Positions 26,255 to 36,369 of a stretch of 64,000 bases of DNA are shown piece after piece. The notes beneath the pieces were generated by a model. The model did no database searches. It had not been told where the DNA came from and worked only from the letters and a program-made list of their open reading frames with translations. Every line of letters begins with the position of its first letter. The stretch's first letter is position 1. Origin of the DNA: Tepidicaulis marinus (lineage in GTDB: Bacteria; Pseudomonadota; Alphaproteobacteria; Parvibaculales; Parvibaculaceae); the NCBI RefSeq assembly GCF_000739695.1, contig NZ_BBIO01000006.1:1-64000 (forward strand), in the 5' to 3' direction. The translations under genes were made by a program, and so were the position numbers.

Positions 26255-27550
26255 TTATTCGGCAGCGCCTTTCTTGAACTGGGCAGCTTCCGTCGAGTCG
26301 CCGAGGGCGGTCGTGGAAGATTCGCCGCCGCCTGCCGCGATGGAGACGAGGTCGAAGTAACCCGTGCCCACTTCGCGCTGGTGGCGGGTTGCCGTGTAGC
26401 CTGCATCTTCGGCAGCGAACTCGGCCTGCTGCAGTTCGGAATACGCGCCCATGCCGCGGTCCCGGTAGCCGGACGCGAGCTGGAACATGCCGTAGTTGAG
26501 CTGGTGGAAACCGGCCAGCGTCACGAACTGGTACTTGTAGCCCATGGCTGCGATTTCGCGCTGGAACTTCTCGATCGTGTCTTTGTCGAGGTTCGCTTCC
26601 CAGTTGAAGGACGGCGAGCAGTTATAGGCCAGCATCTGGTCCGGATATTCCTTCTTCACCGCTTCGGCGAAGCGCTTGGCATCGTCGAGGTTCGGCTTGG
26701 AAGTTTCCCACCACAGAAGGTCGGCGTAAGGCGCGAAGGCCAGACCGCGCTTGATGCAGTGGTCGACACCCGTGCCCGGCTTCAGACGGTAGAAGCCTTC
26801 AACCGTGCGGCCGGCGTCGAAATCGATGAACTCGTGGTCGCGCTCGTCGATGTCGGAGGTGATGAGGTTGGCCGATTCAGCATCCGTACGGGCCATGATC
26901 AGCGTGGGCGTGCCCATCACGTCGGCGCCGAGGCGGGCGGCGTTCAGGTTACGCTCATGGGCGCGGGTCGGGATCAGCACTTTACCGCCGAGGTGACCGC
27001 ACTTCTTCTCGGAAGCCAGCTGGTCTTCGTAGTGCACACCGGCTGCGCCTGCTTCGATATAGGCTTTCATGATTTCGAAGCAGTTGAGCGGGCCGCCGAA
27101 ACCGGCTTCCGCGTCGGCCACGATCGGCAGGAACCAGTCGCGCTTGGCGCCGCCTTCGGAATGCTCGATCTCGTCAGCGCGCTTCAGCGTGCGGTTGATC
27201 TTCTTGGCCAGTTCAGGGCCGGAGTTGGCCGGGTAAAGCGACTGGTCCGGGTAGGTGGTGCCGGCGGTGTTCGCGTCGGCAGCAACCTGCCAGCCCGACA
27301 GGTAGATGGCCTTCAGGCCGGCGCGGGCCATCTGCATGGCCTGGTTGCCGGACAGCGCGCCGAGGGAGTGCACGTAGTCTTCGGTGTGCAGCAGGTCCCA
27401 GAGCTTGTTCGCGCCGCGGGTTGCCAGCGTGTATTCGATCGGGAAAGAACCGCGAAGTTTTTCAACGTCTTCGACGGAGTAGTTGCGCTTTACATTGTCG
27501 AAACGGCCTTTCGGGGCGCTCGGAATGATGTCGTAAAAAGTCTTGCTCAT
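26255..27550 (-). CDS. aceA: Isocitrate lyase
   Basis: 431 residues from ATG 27550. It has the catalytic 'KKCGHLGG' signature in '[15 protein letters not shown]', '[32 protein letters not shown]' (metal and glyoxylate site; core DAEAGFGG and VHYEDQ), '[11 protein letters not shown]' and 'YNCSPSFNW'. It cleaves isocitrate to glyoxylate and succinate, the first step of the glyoxylate shunt, used for growth on acetate and fatty acids. It lies 49 bases downstream of aceB on the same strand. The ScfR-like regulator upstream of aceB is the probable controller. Confidence 0.95.
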   Translation of the reverse strand: MSKTFYDIIPSAPKGRFDNVKRNYSVEDVEKLRGSFPIEYTLATRGANKLWDLLHTEDYVHSLGALSGNQAMQMARAGLKAIYLSGWQVAADANTAGTTYPDQSLYPANSGPELAKKINRTLKRADEIEHSEGGAKRDWFLPIVADAEAGFGGPLNCFEIMKAYIEAGAAGVHYEDQLASEKKCGHLGGKVLIPTRAHERNLNAARLGADVMGTPTLIMARTDAESANLITSDIDERDHEFIDFDAGRTVEGFYRLKPGTGVDHCIKRGLAFAPYADLLWWETSKPNLDDAKRFAEAVKKEYPDQMLAYNCSPSFNWEANLDKDTIEKFQREIAAMGYKYQFVTLAGFHQLNYGMFQLASGYRDRGMGAYSELQQAEFAAEDAGYTATRHQREVGTGYFDLVSIAAGGGESSTTALGDSTEAAQFKKGAAE

Positions 27551-27599
27551 CGTTTTACGTCCTTGGGTCAGCAGGGGAGGCCTCACTCGCGAGGGCCGC

Positions 27600-29225
27600 T
27601 TATTTCTCGTTTTCAACGAGAAGCTTGTATGCCGGAAGCGTGAGGAATTCCTCGCACTCTTCGGCTGTTGCCATATCGTCGAAGATTTTGATGGCTTCGT
27701 CGAAACGGCCGGATGTCCAACGCTCGTCGCCGAGCGTGTCGCGGAGCTGTTTCATTTCGTCGTCGAGGATTTCCCGGAAGAGTTCCGGGGTTACCTTGCG
27801 CCCGTCCGAAAGATCGGCTCCGTGATAGAGCCACTGCCAGATCTGCGTACGGCTGATCTCGGCCGTGGCTGCATCTTCCATGAGATTGTAGAGCGGAACG
27901 GCGCCGCGCCCGGAAAGCCAGGCTTCGATATATTGCACGCCGACGCGGCAGCATTCGCGCATGCCGCTTTCCGTACGCTCGCCCTTATGCGGCTCCAGAA
28001 GTTCCTTCTGGCCGACATGCACGTCCTGGCGCTGGCGGGCGAGCTGGTTTTTCTCCGGCAGCTTGCCGAAAACTTCCGCCGCCACCGCAACGAGGTCCGG
28101 GTGCGCCACCCAGGTGCCGTCATGGCCGTTATTGGCTTCGCGTTCCTTGTCGGCGAGCACTTTGGCGAAAGCGGCCTTGTTGGCCTCTTCATCGCCCTTC
28201 ACCGGGATCTGGGCCGCCATGCCGCCCATCGCAAAGGCGCCGCGCTTGTGGCAGGTCTTGATGAGGAGCAGCGAATAGGCGTTGAGGAACGCATCGCCCA
28301 TCACCACCTGCGAGCGGTCGGGCAGAATGTAGTTCGGGTTTTTGCCGAGGCGCTTGATGTAGGAGAAGATGTAATCCCAGCGCCCGCAGTTCAGGCCCAC
28401 AATGTGGTCGCGCATTTCGTAAAGGATTTCGTCCATCTCGAAGGCCGCCGGCAGCGTCTCGATCAGGATCGTGCAGCGCGCCGTGCCGACCGGAATGCCG
28501 AGCGCCTTTTCCGCATGGGTAAAGACGTCGTTCCACAGGCGCGCTTCCAGATGGCTTTCCATCTTCGGCAGGTAGAAATAGGGACCCGAGCCCGTCTTCT
28601 TCAGGTTGGCGTGGTTGTGGAAGAGATACATGCCGAAATCGAACATGCCGCCGGACATCGGCCGGCCGTCGACTTCCACATGCGCTTCATCCAGATGCCA
28701 GCCGCGCGGGCGCACGATCAAGGTGGCGCGCTCGCCGAGCGGCTTGACGTCATAGGTCTTGCCATTGGCCGGGTCGGTAAAGCCGATCGTGCCGGCCCAC
28801 AGGTCCATGAGGTTGAGCTGGCCGCCGATCATGTTATCCCAGGTCGGGGCCGCGGCGTCCTCGAAGTCGGTCATGTAGGAGTTGGCGCCGGAATTGAGCG
28901 CATTGATGACCATCTTGCGGTTATCGACCGGGCCGGTGATTTCCACGCGGCGGTCGAGCAGGTCTTCGGGGATCGGCGCGATTTTCCAGTCGCCTTCGCG
29001 GATCTCTTTCGTCTCGGGCAGGAAATCGGGCAGCTCACCGGCGTCGAACTTCTTCTGGCGTTCGGCGCGCTTGGCCAGGAGTTCAAGCCGGCGCTCGCCG
29101 AATTTGCGTTCGAGGTCCGCGACGAATTCAATCGCTTCGGGGGTCAGAACACGTTCGTATTCCGGTTTGATCTCGCCGAGAATACGCACGCCTTCCACGC
29201 TGGCGCTTTTTGCTGCCTGGCTCAT
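27600..29225 (-). CDS. aceB: Malate synthase A
   Basis: 541 residues, the size of type A enzymes (type G is about 720). Active-site elements are '[12 protein letters not shown]' (catalytic Arg), '[14 protein letters not shown]', '[37 protein letters not shown]' (cores ETLPAAFEM and [12 protein letters not shown]) and a late '[19 protein letters not shown]' with the catalytic Asp. It condenses glyoxylate with acetyl-CoA to malate. First gene of the aceB-aceA unit, divergent from the ScfR-like regulator; a 15-bp palindrome lies between. Confidence 0.95.
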   Translation of the reverse strand: MSQAAKSASVEGVRILGEIKPEYERVLTPEAIEFVADLERKFGERRLELLAKRAERQKKFDAGELPDFLPETKEIREGDWKIAPIPEDLLDRRVEITGPVDNRKMVINALNSGANSYMTDFEDAAAPTWDNMIGGQLNLMDLWAGTIGFTDPANGKTYDVKPLGERATLIVRPRGWHLDEAHVEVDGRPMSGGMFDFGMYLFHNHANLKKTGSGPYFYLPKMESHLEARLWNDVFTHAEKALGIPVGTARCTILIETLPAAFEMDEILYEMRDHIVGLNCGRWDYIFSYIKRLGKNPNYILPDRSQVVMGDAFLNAYSLLLIKTCHKRGAFAMGGMAAQIPVKGDEEANKAAFAKVLADKEREANNGHDGTWVAHPDLVAVAAEVFGKLPEKNQLARQRQDVHVGQKELLEPHKGERTESGMRECCRVGVQYIEAWLSGRGAVPLYNLMEDAATAEISRTQIWQWLYHGADLSDGRKVTPELFREILDDEMKQLRDTLGDERWTSGRFDEAIKIFDDMATAEECEEFLTLPAYKLLVENEK

Positions 29226-29336
29226 GGGCTTCTTGCCTCCGCTATCTGGGTGCTGTTGCGGGCGTCATACAGCCCTGACAGGAAAATGTCCAACGATTCC
29301 CGAAAACTTCTAAGTCATTGAAATCGTTCAAGTAAA

Positions 29337-29351
29337 AATCTTGACAAGATT
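29337..29351. promoter_or_regulatory. Palindromic operator candidate between aceB and the ScfR-like gene
   Basis: AATCTTG-A-CAAGATT is a perfect 7-1-7 inverted repeat. Its left arm, AATCTTG, recurs at 29377-29383, 40 bases away (about four helical turns). The palindrome includes TTGACA (29341-29346), so binding would mask a possible -35 of the regulator gene. Confidence 0.55.
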
Positions 29352-29416
29352 CCAGTGAAATTCTGGTGTAGATGTAAATCTTGTAAAGAAAACAATGCTG
29401 AAACGGGACACGGCCG

Positions 29417-30862
29417 ATGGCAGCAGACAGGAAAGTATTCGCAGGCCCGCGCGTGCGCCGCATGCGCCGGGACCGCAACCTGACCCAAGCGAAAATGGCT
29501 GAAGCGCTTGGCATTTCAGCCAGTTACCTCAATCTCATCGAGCGTAACCAACGGCCGATCTCGGCGCAAATCCTTCTCAAGCTCGCCGATGTCTTCGATA
29601 TGGACGTCAAAACGCTGGCGGGCGATGAAGAGGCACGGGCGTTAACCACGCTCAAGGAAATTTTTTCCGACGCGGTCTTCAAGGACGCGGGAATCGGCAA
29701 TCAGGACCTGCAGGATGTGGCCTCGGCTAGCCCCGGCATTGTCGATGCCATCGCCCATCTTTACCGCGCCTATGAAGAAGCGGTGACGGCAAGCTCGTTT
29801 CTGGCCGAGCGCCTGGCGGACAGGGACATGGTGGAGCCGGGCGAAACGCAAGGCCTGCCGCTGGAAGAAGTGCGCGACTTCATCAATTCGCGCGGCAATC
29901 ACTTTCCCCAGCTCGATGACGCTGCCGAGGCGCTTTACGTCAAGGCTGAACTTGCGAAAGACGAGCCTTACGTCTCGCTGCGCAATTATCTGCGCGATGA
30001 GCACGGGGTGACGACGCGTGTCGTCCCGCATGATGTCATGTCCGGCGATCTCAGGCGCTATGACCGGCACCGCCAGACGCTCTTTTTGTCCGAGTTGCTC
30101 GACCAGCCGGGGCGCTGCTTTCAGCTTGCCTATCAGGTGGGCTATTTCGAGCTTTCCCGCACGATGGAAGATATCGTCACTTCGTCCGGCTTTGAGAGCG
30201 AGGAGCCCAAACGGCTTTTGCGCATTGCGCTGGCCAATTATTTTGCCGCCGCGCTGCTTATGCCCTATGCGGCGTTTTTCCGCACCGCAGAGGAAACGCG
30301 CTACGACATCCGCCTGCTCGGCCGCCGTTTCGGCACCAGCTTCGAGCAGGTCTGCCACCGGCTCACCACGCTGCAGCGCCCGGGCGCCCGGGGCATCCCG
30401 TTCTTTCTTATCCGCGTCGATAATGCGGGCAATGTCTCCAAGCGCTTCTCGGCTGCAGGCTTTCACTTTGCCCGTTTCGGCGGCACCTGCCCGCGCTGGA
30501 ACGTTCATGACGCTTTCCGCGTGCCGGGGCAGATCTATAGCCAGGTCGTGCAGATGGAGGACGGTATCCGCTATTTCTCCATCGCCCGCACGGTCAGCCG
30601 GGCGGGCTCCGGCATGGGGGTGCCGGGGGACCAATATGTGGTGGGGCTCGGCTGCGAAATCTCTCATGCCAAAAAATTGATTTATTCGGCGGGCTATGAT
30701 CTGGAAGATGAGCGCGGTGCGACGCCCATCGGCGTCAATTGCCGCCTTTGCGAGCGGATGGATTGCTCGCAGCGCGCCTTCCCCCCGCTCAAGAAGCGGC
30801 TTGAGGTGGATGAGCATGTGCGCGGAATTTCGCCTTTCGGTCACGCGGTGGACAAGGTATGA
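29417..30862 (+). CDS. ScfR/RamB-type short-chain fatty acyl regulator (XRE + ImmA/IrrE-like + DUF2083)
   Basis: 481 residues. The XRE HTH is at about 10-65 ('LTQAKMAEALGISASYLNLIERNQRPIS' region; core MAEALGISASYLNLIERN). The middle (about 150-290) resembles the ImmA/IrrE domain but lacks a clear HExxH, reading 'QLAYQVGYFELSR' there. The C-terminal domain has conserved cysteines ('GGTCPRW', 'VNCRLCERMDCSQRAFP'), typical of the short-chain fatty acyl regulator family. RamB and ScfR relatives control the glyoxylate shunt and acetate or propionate use in response to acyl-CoA; the divergent aceB-aceA genes fit exactly. Confidence 0.88.
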   Translation: MAADRKVFAGPRVRRMRRDRNLTQAKMAEALGISASYLNLIERNQRPISAQILLKLADVFDMDVKTLAGDEEARALTTLKEIFSDAVFKDAGIGNQDLQDVASASPGIVDAIAHLYRAYEEAVTASSFLAERLADRDMVEPGETQGLPLEEVRDFINSRGNHFPQLDDAAEALYVKAELAKDEPYVSLRNYLRDEHGVTTRVVPHDVMSGDLRRYDRHRQTLFLSELLDQPGRCFQLAYQVGYFELSRTMEDIVTSSGFESEEPKRLLRIALANYFAAALLMPYAAFFRTAEETRYDIRLLGRRFGTSFEQVCHRLTTLQRPGARGIPFFLIRVDNAGNVSKRFSAAGFHFARFGGTCPRWNVHDAFRVPGQIYSQVVQMEDGIRYFSIARTVSRAGSGMGVPGDQYVVGLGCEISHAKKLIYSAGYDLEDERGATPIGVNCRLCERMDCSQRAFPPLKKRLEVDEHVRGISPFGHAVDKV

Positions 30863-30919
30863 GGGGCCCGTCCATGCCCCGCCGGTATGGGCAAATTCGA
30901 TTTGAAACGGGAGTAGCGC

Positions 30920-31639
30920 GTGGACGCGGAGGCGCCGGGCACAATCTGGAAGGCCATGGGCATCGCAGCCATGCTGCATGTGATCGGCTATGCGCTGTTC
31001 CTCTGGTCGCCTTATGGCGAGGTGCCGGAACCGGCGGGCTCGGCGGGCATTCAGCTGTCCCTTGCCGATCTGAGCGCGCCGCCCGCCCCTGAAACCGCGC
31101 TCCCGCCCGAACCCGATATCGAGCCGGTGCCGGAAGAAGTTGCCGAGCCCGAGCCGGAAGAGCCGGTGGAAGAAGAGGTGGTGGAGGACGTGCCGCCGCC
31201 AACACCCGACATTCCGCTGCGCAAAGCCGAGAGCCGCCCGCCCAAACCTGAAGCGCAGCCGAAACCGGCTGCCCCCGTGCAGAAGGCCGGGGGCCCGCAA
31301 GGTCAGGCTGCCGAGCAAAGCGCGCCGTCCCCCTTTCTCGGCAATGCCGATGCGCAGGCAAGTTATATCGCCCGCCTGCAGGCCTGGCTTGCCCGCCACA
31401 AACGCTATCCGCGCACCGCGCGCCGGCGCGGAGTGGAAGGGGATGCGGTTTTGCGCTTCGTGGTGGACCAAGCCGGCGCCGTGCGCAGTTTCGGCCTCGA
31501 CAAGGGCACCGGCTCCGGCCTTCTCGACCGTGAAGTGCGCGAAATGCTGGAACGGGCGAGCCCTCTGCCGCCCGTGCCGGCCGATTTCGGCGCGGAAACG
31601 GTCGAGGTTGTGATCACCGTGCGCTTCAATCTCGATTGA
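30920..31639 (+). CDS. TonB-family energy transducer
   Basis: 239 residues from GTG 30920. One N-terminal membrane helix (about 12-30, with a His in 'AAMLHVIGY') is followed by a long Pro/Glu then Pro/Lys periplasmic linker (about 50-125). A C-terminal TonB domain follows: 'YIARLQAWLARHKRYPRTARRRGVEGDAVLRFVVD' (key parts HKRYPRTARRRGVEG and VLRFVVD) ending 'VVITVRFNLD'. It transmits proton-motive force from ExbBD to outer-membrane receptors. No exbBD or receptor gene is adjacent. It follows the ScfR-like gene by 57 bases and may be read through. Confidence 0.85.
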   Translation: MDAEAPGTIWKAMGIAAMLHVIGYALFLWSPYGEVPEPAGSAGIQLSLADLSAPPAPETALPPEPDIEPVPEEVAEPEPEEPVEEEVVEDVPPPTPDIPLRKAESRPPKPEAQPKPAAPVQKAGGPQGQAAEQSAPSPFLGNADAQASYIARLQAWLARHKRYPRTARRRGVEGDAVLRFVVDQAGAVRSFGLDKGTGSGLLDREVREMLERASPLPPVPADFGAETVEVVITVRFNLD

Positions 31640-31786
31640 GGGAAATGCCTTGCCGTGCCGGAACGGCACAGATTGCGACACATTTTGTGCCGCAATCTGT
31701 CCTACCCGAAACAGCTTGTTAGCGAATTGCCGATAGGCTTTGCCCGGTTAAGGACGATAAACGTCTGGGGAAGCTGAGAGGGCGTC

Positions 31787-32527
31787 GTGGCTGGCAATAA
31801 GCGCTTTCGTATCGAGCAGAATATGGCGGGGCAGGTGATGCCCAAACCCGTGCCGGAAAAACCGGCCGATGACGGCGAGACCCGGCACCGGGAATTGCTC
31901 GATGCGATCGGCCGGCTGGAAGCCCGCCTTTCGGCAACCGACATGAGCGCCTTCACGCAGGCCGCCCCGGTTTCGAGCGATATTCTCGATCAATATAAAT
32001 CCGAGCTGAAAGAAGCCGCGAAGCTGAAAAGCCAGGTCGAGCGGCTGCAGGGTGCGGTGCGCGACACCCAGGCTGAAATCAAAGCCATGCAATATGAGCA
32101 GCCGGATCTGCAGCGCCTCTCGCATGCGACCGACGAGCTTGAAGAGGTCATCTCGCATAACGAGCTTGCCGCCGACACGATTTTGTCCGCCGCCGAGGCG
32201 ATCGATGAGAGCGCCACGCGCCTTGCCGATCAGCTCAAAGGCAGCGATGCCGCCGCCGTCTATGACATCCGCGAGCAGTCCATCGCCATTCTGCAAGCCT
32301 GCAACTTCCACGACATTACGAGCCAGCGCATCACCAAGGTGCTGCGCTCCATCAAAAACCTGGAAGAGCGGCTCGAGAGCATTCACGGCATTTGGGGTGA
32401 TGGCGCTTTCGACGATATTGCCGTTCCCGTTGAGGAAAAAGACGAATATCAATCGCTGCTGCACGGCCCGGCGTTGCCGAGCGAAGAGCATTGCAGCCAG
32501 GAAGATATCGACGCGCTTTTCGACTGA
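31787..32527 (+). CDS. cheZ: CheZ-family CheY-P phosphatase
   Basis: 246 residues from GTG 31787. Long amphipathic helices carry the CheZ signature 'ILQACNFHDITSQRITKVL' (about 168-186), where the Asp and Gln match the catalytic D and Q that dephosphorylate CheY-P. The extreme C-terminus 'SQEDIDALFD' resembles both the CheY-binding tail of E. coli CheZ and the N-terminal CheY-docking peptide of FliM. It switches off chemotaxis signals at the flagellar motor. No che or fli genes are adjacent; a degenerate sensor kinase converges on it. Confidence 0.8.
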   Translation: MAGNKRFRIEQNMAGQVMPKPVPEKPADDGETRHRELLDAIGRLEARLSATDMSAFTQAAPVSSDILDQYKSELKEAAKLKSQVERLQGAVRDTQAEIKAMQYEQPDLQRLSHATDELEEVISHNELAADTILSAAEAIDESATRLADQLKGSDAAAVYDIREQSIAILQACNFHDITSQRITKVLRSIKNLEERLESIHGIWGDGAFDDIAVPVEEKDEYQSLLHGPALPSEEHCSQEDIDALFD

Positions 32528-32536
32528 TCCGCTCGT

Positions 32537-34180
32537 TTAACAGAGCCGGCCCGCGGGAAAGTTCAAATGCACCTGCGGCAGACGCCCGGTCTTTGTCGGG
32601 GTAACGGCCAGCGTGCCGCCATGCATTTCCACCACACGCCGCGTTAAGGTGAGCGCCAGCCCATCCTGACGCGGATGGCCGCTGGCCTGCGCGCTGAGGA
32701 ACGAGCGTTCCGGGCTGTCGGGTCCGCGGGCACCGGTGCTTGTTTCCTGCAGCAAGTCGGGATGCAGCGCCTCGAATTCGTCTTTCTCTGAAACATGAAT
32801 GCTCAGCCCCGCCTCCTCCCGGCGGGCCTTGATGACAAGCACCGTGCCGGGCGGGGTGGAGTGGATGATTTCGCTGAGCAGACGGAAGAAGCCCTGGCGC
32901 AGGCGCCGCGCATCGCCCTGAAAACCTGGCAGGTTTTCCGGGCAGTCGATTTCGACCTTGATGCCGGCCCGCTCGCACGCGGCCTGCTGGCTTGTCACGG
33001 CAATATTGACGAGCTGCGCCAGATTGCAGATTTCCTCATGCAGCGTGGTGTCGCCTTTTTCCGCATCCGCGATGCCCAAAAGATCCTCGATCATTTCCAG
33101 CAGCATCGTGCCGCTTGCATGAATGTCGGCGGCATAGTCGCGGTAATTGCTGTTGCCCATCGGGCCGAAGCGCTCATCGCGCATGATCTCCGAAAAGCCG
33201 ATGATATGGGTCAGCGGCGTGCGCAGGTCGTGATTGACGTTGGAAAAGAAGGTGCGGCTGCGCCGGATGGCTTCCTCGCGCTGGTGGCGCGACAGGCGGA
33301 TCGTATCTTCCAATTGGCGGCGCACCGTCACGTCCGTCAGCGTCGCGATCTTGGTGGGCACCGGCCCTTCATTGGTTTCGAAGACGCGCGCTTCCACGAA
33401 ACGGGTGGCGCCGTCATCGCCGGGCAGCGTCAGCGATTGGGGCGCATCGCTTGCCATGTCGAGGGGCAGATGCAGCGGTTTGCCTTCCAGCGCTTCCGGC
33501 GTGAAACCGAGCAGGGCGGCGGCTTCCTCATTGGCGAATTTTACCCGCCCGTCCTGATCGATGATCAGCATGGCTTCGGGTGATTCCTGGATGAGGGTGA
33601 GAGATTTTTGCGGCACGGCAGGCACGCAAGGGGCCGGGCGCGCCTCGTCCCGGCGCTGGCGGCGCTGATGCGCGAGCCGGGTGATCCAAAGCGCTTCGTC
33701 CGCGTCGATCTTGTCGAGGCCGAGCACTTCTTCGGCGCCTGCTTCCAGCGTTTCGAGCGCGTATTTCCTGTGCCCGTTCAAAGAAGCGGCAAAGGCGATG
33801 ACGGGCGCGTCGGGGCCGAGCGTCGTGATCCGCCGGATCAGCGCGTCGATGTCGCCGGGCAGGGAGAGGTCCACAAGCACGGCGTCGATCCCCGGCTCCA
33901 GCAAGGGGGCAAGGCCGGCATCGGCTGAAAGGGAAATGATGTCGTAGGGAAAATCGGGATCGGCTTTCGCGGCTGCTTCGAAAGTGCACGTCAGAGCGCT
34001 GTCGTGGCAAAGCAGGGCGATGGTCAGCGCGCTGGGGCGTCCGCCTTCCTCGATCCGTTTGAGAGCTTCGGCCATGCGGGATATCTCCTTTGACGCATGA
34101 TCCCCAAAATCCCCGATGTTGAACGGCACGTGCCTTGTATTTGTTTCCGGTGCAGTGCTGACGGGTTGGGCGTGCCGCAT
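32537..34180 (-). CDS. REC-PAS-HisKA protein with degenerate ATPase domain
   Basis: 547 residues. About 50-165 is a receiver-like domain ('IDAVLVDLSLPGD', Asp as possible phosphoacceptor), about 190-300 a PAS ('ESPEAMLIIDQDGRVKFAN'), then the H-box 'FFSNVNHDLRTPLTHIIGF'. The ATPase domain has lost its motifs: the N-box region reads 'QGFFRLLSEIIHSTPPG' without the Mg-binding Asn, and no D-x-G-x-G follows. ATP-dependent autophosphorylation is therefore unlikely; a phosphatase, phosphotransfer or scaffold role like other pseudokinases is inferred. Its stop is 9 bases from that of cheZ (convergent). Confidence 0.7.
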   Translation of the reverse strand: MRHAQPVSTAPETNTRHVPFNIGDFGDHASKEISRMAEALKRIEEGGRPSALTIALLCHDSALTCTFEAAAKADPDFPYDIISLSADAGLAPLLEPGIDAVLVDLSLPGDIDALIRRITTLGPDAPVIAFAASLNGHRKYALETLEAGAEEVLGLDKIDADEALWITRLAHQRRQRRDEARPAPCVPAVPQKSLTLIQESPEAMLIIDQDGRVKFANEEAAALLGFTPEALEGKPLHLPLDMASDAPQSLTLPGDDGATRFVEARVFETNEGPVPTKIATLTDVTVRRQLEDTIRLSRHQREEAIRRSRTFFSNVNHDLRTPLTHIIGFSEIMRDERFGPMGNSNYRDYAADIHASGTMLLEMIEDLLGIADAEKGDTTLHEEICNLAQLVNIAVTSQQAACERAGIKVEIDCPENLPGFQGDARRLRQGFFRLLSEIIHSTPPGTVLVIKARREEAGLSIHVSEKDEFEALHPDLLQETSTGARGPDSPERSFLSAQASGHPRQDGLALTLTRRVVEMHGGTLAVTPTKTGRLPQVHLNFPAGRLC

Positions 34181-34319
34181 GCCGTAATCCCTTTTGTCTT
34201 AACGGTTTGAGGTCCGAATCACCTCTCCGGCCCATGCCCAATTATTGATGCGCAAAGTAAACATCCTCTTAATATTATCATTCAAATGTGGACAAGTTCG
34301 GTGCCGGGGTTTCGGCGGG

Positions 34320-34365
34320 AAAGGCAAAAAGCTCAAAGCGCGCAACCGGTTGAGCTTCGGCCTTT
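34320..34365. other. Stem-loop in the 534-base gap before hisS
   Basis: AAAGGC-AAAA-AGCTCAA pairs with TTGAGCT-TCG-GCCTTT around a 13-base loop. The gap 34181-34714 has no supportable gene; it is AT-rich at 34250-34290 and 34395-34435. The stem could end a small RNA or belong to the leader of either neighbour. Confidence 0.35.
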
Positions 34366-34714
34366 ATCTAAAACGCTCTGTAAGCTGAGGAAAGTGCCCG
34401 GTTAAAAAATGATTAAATTTTGAGGCAAATACGCTCGAAGGTTAACGCGCTTCTTTTTGCGGGCGGCAGGGCAAAGGTTAAGAGGGCTTGGCGCTCCATC
34501 TCATGCCTGGCGTAAGGAAGGGCAAGACGAGCGCCGGCAGAGGGCGCGGGCGGGGCACGGCATGGCCGCGTTTTCCGCGCAAATCCGGGAAATTGGAACA
34601 TATCGGCAACACCTGGCGGCGGTGACGGAAGCTCGGGCGGCGGGGCCGCTTGCCGCGCCGGGGCTTCTGCGCTAGGACTGCGCGCGACCGGCAAACCCCA
34701 GCGATTTCAGGCAC

Positions 34715-36214
34715 ATGGGCAAGAAGCAGAAAATATTCCGACCGAAGGCGCGGATTCCGAAGGGACTGCGCGACATTCCCGCTGCCGCCGTGCGGGCGGA
34801 AGCGGCCATGCTCGCGCGCATCCGGGAGGTTTACGAGGCTTACGGCTTCGAGCCTCTGGAAACCTCGGCCTTTGAATATGCCGATGCGCTGGGCAAGTTC
34901 CTGCCCGATGCGGACCGCCCGAATGAAGGCGTCTTCTCGCTGCAGGACGATGACGAGCAATGGCTCTCGCTGCGCTATGATTTGACGGCGCCGCTCGCGC
35001 GCTATGTCGCCGAACATTATGACGGGCTGCCCAAGCCCTTCCGCCGCTATCAGACGGGCCCCGTCTGGCGGAACGAGAAGCCGGGGCCGGGCAGGTTCCG
35101 TCAATTCACCCAGTTCGATGCCGACACGGTGGGCGCGCCCACCGTCGCCGCCGATGCCGAGCTGTGCATGATGGCCGCCGACTGCCTGGAAGCGCTCGGC
35201 ATTCCGCGCGGCTCTTATGTAATGCGCGTCAATAACCGCAAGGTGCTGGACGGCGTTTTTGAAAATGCCGGTATTACGGGCGAGGGCGCGGAATTCGAAG
35301 CGCGGCACCTCACCGTCATGCGCGCCATCGATAAGCTCGACCGGCTGGGCCCGGAGGGCGTGCGTCTCTTGCTCGGCAAGGGACGGAAAGACGAGTCCGG
35401 CGACTTCACCGAAGGCGCGCATCTCTCGGATGAACAGATCGACCGCATCATGGCCTTTACGGGTGCGGGCGGCGATGACCGCGCCGCCGTTTGCGCGCGC
35501 ATGGGAGAGCTGGTGGGTGACAGCGCGCGCGGGCTGGAAGGTGTGGCGGAGATGCGCCTCATCGACGAATTGCTCAGCGCAGGCGGCTACGGCGCGGACC
35601 GCGTTGCCTTTGATCCCTCCGTGGTGCGCGGCCTTGGCTATTACACGGGGCCTGTCTTCGAAGCTGAGCTCACCTTCGAGGCGGAAACCGAAGACGGGCG
35701 TATGCGCTTCGGCTCCGTCGGCGGGGGCGGGCGCTATGACGATCTTGTCGAACGCTTCAAGGGCGTGAAGGTGCCGGCCACGGGCTTTTCCATCGGCGTC
35801 AGCCGCCTTTATGCCGCGCTCGAAGCCTTGGGCAAGCTGGAAACGGAAACCGTGCTGCCCCCCGTCATCGTGCTCACCATGGATAATGACCGCCTTGCCG
35901 ATTATCAGCGCATGGTCATGGAGCTGCGCGCGGCGGGCATCCGCGCGGAAATGTATCTGGGCGGCTCGGGCATGCGCGCGCAGGTCAAATATGCCGATAA
36001 GCGCGGCGCGCCTTGCGTCGTCATCGAAGGCGAGGATGAGCGGGCCGCCGGTGAGGTCACCATCAAGGACCTTATTCTCGGCGCGCAAAAGGCCGAAGAG
36101 ATCACCGACAATACCGAATGGCGCGAAAGCGCTCATGCGCAGATTTCCGTACCCCGCGCGGGTCTCGTCGGCGCCGTGAAGGATGTGCTTGCCCGACATA
36201 CCGCCGCCCGCTGA
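34715..36214 (+). CDS. hisS: Histidine-tRNA ligase
   Basis: 499 residues, class II. Motif 2 is '[28 protein letters not shown]' (core [17 protein letters not shown]), the histidine-binding loop '[13 protein letters not shown]' is at about 303-315 and the motif-3 '[12 protein letters not shown]' follows; the C-terminal anticodon-binding domain runs from about 385. It is longer than the bacterial norm (about 420) because of an insertion between motif 2 and the His loop ('[20 protein letters not shown]' region), as in the alphaproteobacterial/eukaryote-like group. It charges tRNA-His. First gene of the hisS-hisZ-hisG run. Confidence 0.92.
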   Translation: MGKKQKIFRPKARIPKGLRDIPAAAVRAEAAMLARIREVYEAYGFEPLETSAFEYADALGKFLPDADRPNEGVFSLQDDDEQWLSLRYDLTAPLARYVAEHYDGLPKPFRRYQTGPVWRNEKPGPGRFRQFTQFDADTVGAPTVAADAELCMMAADCLEALGIPRGSYVMRVNNRKVLDGVFENAGITGEGAEFEARHLTVMRAIDKLDRLGPEGVRLLLGKGRKDESGDFTEGAHLSDEQIDRIMAFTGAGGDDRAAVCARMGELVGDSARGLEGVAEMRLIDELLSAGGYGADRVAFDPSVVRGLGYYTGPVFEAELTFEAETEDGRMRFGSVGGGGRYDDLVERFKGVKVPATGFSIGVSRLYAALEALGKLETETVLPPVIVLTMDNDRLADYQRMVMELRAAGIRAEMYLGGSGMRAQVKYADKRGAPCVVIEGEDERAAGEVTIKDLILGAQKAEEITDNTEWRESAHAQISVPRAGLVGAVKDVLARHTAAR

Positions 36215-36369
36215 GCCGGCGCGGCATGTGCCGGGCCCGGCGGGCTGCGCGCCTGCCTCTTTGGGGGCGAAACAGTCATCTTTTCCATGCTAGAAGAGGT
36301 CCGCTTTTGAAAACCTGACGCTTTCTCCTTCTAAAGGAAGCGCCGCGGCCAACGGGGCGGAACGAGAAA

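Noticed and set aside
26186-29321. Very long open frames antisense to aceA and aceB
   Set aside because: They mirror the codon pattern of the two enzymes, whose motifs are unmistakable on the other strand, and translate to low-complexity His/Arg-rich sequence.
29642-31681. 679-codon open frame antisense to the ScfR-like regulator and TonB
   Set aside because: Translation has no domain-like pattern, and both genes opposite are clearly real; such frames are common in GC-rich DNA.
34413-34694. Possible 93-residue gene in the gap before hisS
   Set aside because: The translation is Pro/Ala-rich with no Shine-Dalgarno and no recognisable fold.
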